A stretch of 7,721 nucleotides of DNA, from contig JBDRAU010000083.1 of assembly GCA_043823315.1 (NCBI GenBank), forward strand, positions 1 through 7,721, written 5' to 3'. Under the pieces are notes generated by a model that saw nothing but the letters and a program-made list of their open reading frames with translations, did no database searches and was not told the origin of the DNA. Position 1 is the stretch's first letter. Each line of letters opens with the position of its first letter. A program made the position numbers and the translations under genes. Positions 5,965 through 7,721 of this stretch are shown here, one piece after another. The stretch is from JBDRAU01 sp043823315. Lineage in GTDB: Bacteria; Patescibacteriota; UBA1384; DTJR01.

Positions 5965-6218
5965 TATTTAATACTATCCTTGATTCTCATCTTTAGCTGC
6001 CCGAAAGCTCGGCTTCGGATTTTTAGATTTTGCTCTCTTTTTCTAGCATCACCTTCTGATTTATATGCTTCATAATACACAACCTCAAATGGTGTACGAT
6101 CTTTTGTTGAATAAACTTGTCCTTTGTTGTGCATATGAAATCGATGTTTCAAATCTTTAGTCGAGCCAATATAGCAATTGCTGTCTGCCAGACTTTTTAA
6201 AACGTAAACGTAGGTCAT
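5964..6218 (-). CDS. Stand-alone GIY-YIG nuclease domain protein
   Basis: The protein has 84 residues, a single GIY-YIG domain of the short UvrC-like or YhbQ-like type. The opening strand TYVYVLKS (2-9) stands for GIY and CYIGST (15-20) for YIG. Arg26 in LKHRFHMHN and Glu62 in DARKREQNLK are in the places of the catalytic Arg and the metal-binding Glu, and Tyr5 and Tyr16 are kept, so a DNA-cutting activity is possible. The in vivo role of such short proteins is poorly known; DNA repair and mobility have both been considered for the wider fold. The gene lies between rpsU and yqeY with an inverted repeat just outside both ends, which suggests it came in as a small unit. No Shine-Dalgarno site precedes its ATG; a TATAAA box ends 1-2 bases before it. 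Confidence 0.88.
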   Translation of the reverse strand: MTYVYVLKSLADSNCYIGSTKDLKHRFHMHNKGQVYSTKDRTPFEVVYYEAYKSEGDARKREQNLKIRSRAFGQLKMRIKDSIK

Positions 6219-6235
6219 ATTTATAGTTTAGCATT

Positions 6236-6252
6236 ATTGGTGTGGGGATGAA
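6236..6252. repeat. Inverted repeat, right arm, beside the GIY-YIG gene
   Basis: ATTGGTGTGGGGAT (6236-6249) mirrors 5951-5964. It starts 18 bases upstream of the GIY-YIG start codon and ends at the stop of the small ORF at 6253. The two arms enclose about 270 bases holding little other than the GIY-YIG gene. No duplicated target site is evident outside the arms. Confidence 0.85.
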
Positions 6253-6438
6253 TTAAAAAATATTAAAAGTCTTCTGATTGTATCTCGTAACAAAATACAA
6301 GATCAGAATAACGATAACGATAATTAGCACATAGAAAACAAACTTAAGAAGAGCTTTACCATCCGCGCCTGAATTCGTTTTTGACGGATTTTCGCTTGGC
6401 AATCTCTCTTCGTTTTCTTCTGTTGGGTTCTTTTTCAC
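6253..6438 (-). CDS. Doubtful small single-pass membrane protein ORF overlapping rpsU
   Basis: A 61-residue frame begins with GTG at 6438, with AGAGG 7 bases before it. Residues 1-27 are polar and charged, 28-49 are a very hydrophobic segment rich in Ile and Val that would span the membrane once, and the end is short and basic. However, its first 83 bases lie in another frame of rpsU, whose identity is certain, so the polar part may be only a shadow. The hydrophobic part falls in an AT-rich stretch of ATT/GTT-like triplets and could arise by chance. No better in-frame start exists after the rpsU stop. If real, it is an overlapping gene translated from the rpsU message. No family is recognised. 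Confidence 0.3.
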   Translation of the reverse strand: MKKNPTEENEERLPSENPSKTNSGADGKALLKFVFYVLIIVIVILILYFVTRYNQKTFNIF

Positions 6439-6535
6439 GAAAACGCCTCTTTTTAGCTTCTGTTAAGACACCCGATAACTGCACCTCCCGAAAGAATTTT
6501 CTGACTACGACTTCGGGATTTTCACTTCTGGCCAA
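6356..6535 (-). CDS. rpsU: Small ribosomal subunit protein bS21
   Basis: The 59-residue protein starts with TTG at 6535 and ends with TAA at 6356. It was found by reading the strand directly, since it has no ATG or GTG start at its head. The line VVVRKFFREVQLSGVLTEAK followed by RRFREKEPNRRKRREIAKRK matches the bS21 pattern (a helix with R.F.R....GVL.E...R.F.EKP...R.RK). bS21 binds the small subunit near the 3' end of 16S rRNA and helps initiation. The site GAAAGGGGTGAT lies upstream with about 9 bases between GGGG and the TTG; an in-frame TGA three codons further up rules out a longer form. A strong promoter precedes it. It heads the cluster with yqeY and ybeY, a common arrangement. Confidence 0.9.
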   Translation of the reverse strand: MARSENPEVVVRKFFREVQLSGVLTEAKKRRFREKEPNRRKRREIAKRKSVKNEFRRGW

Positions 6536-6568
6536 TATGTATCACCCCTTTCAAAATTTTCTTGACTA

Positions 6569-6597
6569 AGATTAGCATATTTTCAGGTGTTTATCAA
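6569..6597 (-). promoter_or_regulatory. Extended -10 sigma70-type promoter of rpsU
   Basis: On the minus strand TTGATA (6597-6592) is followed after exactly 17 bases by TAATCT (6574-6569), with the extended -10 TG at the right place (TGCTAATCT). The -35 box comes right after the stop codon of the PA14 protein gene. Transcription would start near 6562, about 27 bases before the TTG of rpsU, and may cover the small ORF, the GIY-YIG gene, yqeY and ybeY. Confidence 0.65.
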
Positions 6598-6598
6598 C

Positions 6599-7721
6599 TT
6601 ATTTTACATAAACCCAGAAGGCCTTATCAGCGAAAATAGTTTTTGATTTCTTTAGCACGGAGTTCGAACAATCGGAAACCTGATTGACATCTTCTAGCAA
6701 ACTGAAATACAAGCAGGCATTTCTTTGCCCATAATCGTCAACAATGTAAACCTTGCCTTCTATTTTACCCTGAGTGATCCAGCCATTAAGTGGGATTGTC
6801 GAGGAACCAATAGTGAGGGCGATATCAGACCGCGCCATTTCAAAAGGACTCCAAAGCATATTCCAACCCGTTGATACTCTGCGTGAATTGATAGTGCTTT
6901 GAGCAAATGGCAGCGATATTGATTTAGCGTTCGATGGATTGTAGGCGTAATATCCGTAGAATGGCTCTATGATAAATGGCTTCTCTGATGCAACCGCCCA
7001 ACTGTTAGAAGAATTGTCATACCTGTAAACATTGACGCCCTGCGATGTCAACAGACTTGTCGAAAAATCGGTCCTTACGCCAAATGTCGAGAATCCTTTG
7101 GGGAAATTATATGAGACTTCTTGTGGAAGGATAGTGGAAGTTGGCGAGGGAGAGGGACTCGGCAAAGGAGTTGGGATTGGTGAAGGTGTTGGGGTTGGAG
7201 TAGGGGTTGGCGAGGGAGGAGGAGATGGTATTGGAGTTGGGGTTGGGGTTACAGAAATCAGAGTTGGAATTACCGTAGGAGAATCAATCACAGGAGGTGT
7301 AGGTGTTGGAGAAATTAAGTTAGACGCACACTGATAATCTTTATCATGTTTTAAGCTAGCTACTGGAATAGCTTCTACTGGTTGGCTCTGGCTCTTCCAG
7401 TAGAGGTGAACATCAGCGATACCTGTTCCTTCATAGTATTCCAATTTTATCGTAACTGGAACGCCTGCTTGAAGTGTTATCTGGGCTTCCTTACTCTGCT
7501 GGGTTGCATGGTCTACCCAATCGTTGACATATTGTCTGCCATCAATCCACAGTCGGGCAGCATCATTGTAATCAACCTTGAAGGTATAGTTCTCTGAATA
7601 TTTGGGTACTACCACTCCTTCCCATCTAGCTGAGAAATTATCTTTATCAATTACTGTATTGAATGGAGTTCCGATACCCCAGTTGAACTGAATGTTCTCT
7701 GATCTAGTTTTGAGATATGTA
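6599..7721 (-). CDS. Secreted or surface protein with PA14 domain, Pro/Thr linker and beta-rich C-terminal domain (5' end outside window)
   Basis: The frame is open to the right edge and 373 residues are visible, so the GTG at 7615 is an internal Val and not the true start. Counting from the first full codon at 7720, residues 8-125 form a PA14 domain: FNWG, FSARWEG, PKYSENYTFKVDYNDAARLWIDG, then ITLQAGVPVTIKLEYYEG and LYWKS. PA14 domains are beta-barrels that often bind sugars in secreted enzymes, toxins and adhesins. Residues 136-199 are an extended linker of Pro, Thr and Ser. Residues 200-373 contain GWNMLWSPF and end in KAFWVYVK, the pattern of a small C-terminal beta domain seen in many secreted proteins ('GWNLIG.P ... 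G.WVYV'). The two Cys near the end (CLYFSLLEDVNQVSDC) could form a disulphide. There is no sorting signal at the C terminus. No enzyme domain is visible in this part. Confidence 0.85.
   Translation of the reverse strand, partial: TYLKTRSENIQFNWGIGTPFNTVIDKDNFSARWEGVVVPKYSENYTFKVDYNDAARLWIDGRQYVNDWVDHATQQSKEAQITLQAGVPVTIKLEYYEGTGIADVHLYWKSQSQPVEAIPVASLKHDKDYQCASNLISPTPTPPVIDSPTVIPTLISVTPTPTPIPSPPPSPTPTPTPTPSPIPTPLPSPSPSPTSTILPQEVSYNFPKGFSTFGVRTDFSTSLLTSQGVNVYRYDNSSNSWAVASEKPFIIEPFYGYYAYNPSNAKSISLPFAQSTINSRRVSTGWNMLWSPFEMARSDIALTIGSSTIPLNGWITQGKIEGKVYIVDDYGQRNACLYFSLLEDVNQVSDCSNSVLKKSKTIFADKAFWVYVK
7124..7315 (-). repeat. Low-complexity coding repeat (Pro-Thr / Pro-Ser linker)
   Basis: The plus strand shows runs of GGNGTTGG and GGNGTNGGNGAGGG words; on the coding strand these read as CCN-ACN and CCN-TCN codons giving PTPTPTP and PSPSPSP. 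The DNA repeat is imperfect. Such tracts often change in length by slippage between strains and give a stiff spacer between the PA14 and C-terminal domains. Confidence 0.8.

Noticed and set aside
5566..6075. Plus-strand frame of 169 codons rich in Ser and Phe
   Set aside because: It is opposite yqeY and the GIY-YIG gene; the hydrophobic look comes from the complement of charged Lys/Glu codons.
7032..7334. Plus-strand frame giving Gly-Val-Gly repeats
   Set aside because: It is the complement of the Pro/Thr linker of the PA14 protein and has no start site of its own.
7615..7615. GTG at 7615 as the start of the PA14 protein
   Set aside because: The frame stays open to the window edge and the residues upstream (FNWG, FSARWEG) are the first strands of the PA14 domain, so the start lies outside.

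Overview
This window most likely comes from a bacterium of the Candidate Phyla Radiation (Patescibacteria), perhaps the Microgenomates side. The lineage is an inference from style, not from a marker tree. The clues are a divergent FtsA/FtsZ pair without the usual wall-synthesis genes beside it, short compact housekeeping proteins (59-residue bS21, 125-residue YbeY), a stand-alone GIY-YIG protein of 84 residues, a PA14 surface protein with a Pro/Thr linker, and intergenic islands of the 'AGATCC...GGATGACA' repeat type. The standard genetic code fits: the stops used are TAA and TAG, and no gene needs an in-frame TGA read as an amino acid. Every supported gene is on the minus strand, so transcription runs from right to left.

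From right to left: (1) 7721-6599, a secreted or surface protein entering from outside the window, with a PA14 domain, a Pro/Thr/Ser linker and a C-terminal beta-rich domain. (2) 6597-5028, a translation and ribosome-maturation cluster that begins at a strong extended -10 promoter: rpsU (bS21, TTG start), an overlapping small membrane ORF of doubtful status, a GIY-YIG gene framed by inverted repeats, yqeY and ybeY. rpsU-yqeY and ybeY are commonly found near one another in bacteria, so the GIY-YIG gene looks like an insertion into this cluster. (3) 4976-4850, a repeat patch. (4) 4814-2279, ftsA then ftsZ, separated by a nested hairpin. (5) 2275-1924, a dense island of repeats with eight [AG]ATGACA endings, closed by a bidirectional terminator. 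(6) 1925-850, two tandem promoters, a GC-rich folded 5' leader and a signal peptidase I-like protein with an unusual C-terminal extension. (7) 857-1, the start of a membrane-anchored surface protein that runs off the left edge; its start overlaps the end of the peptidase gene by 8 bases, and a terminator-like hairpin lies just inside the peptidase coding end.

Functionally the window joins three themes: ribosome production (bS21, YbeY, probably YqeY), cell division (FtsA anchoring FtsZ to the membrane), and the cell surface (PA14 protein, signal peptidase-like protein, anchored surface protein). No tRNA, rRNA, CRISPR array or complete transposase gene was seen.

The points most worth a second look are the GIY-YIG gene inside a 14-bp perfect (16 of 17) inverted repeat between rpsU and yqeY, the signal peptidase-like protein with its promoters and structured leader, the terminator inside a coding end, and the repeat island downstream of ftsZ.
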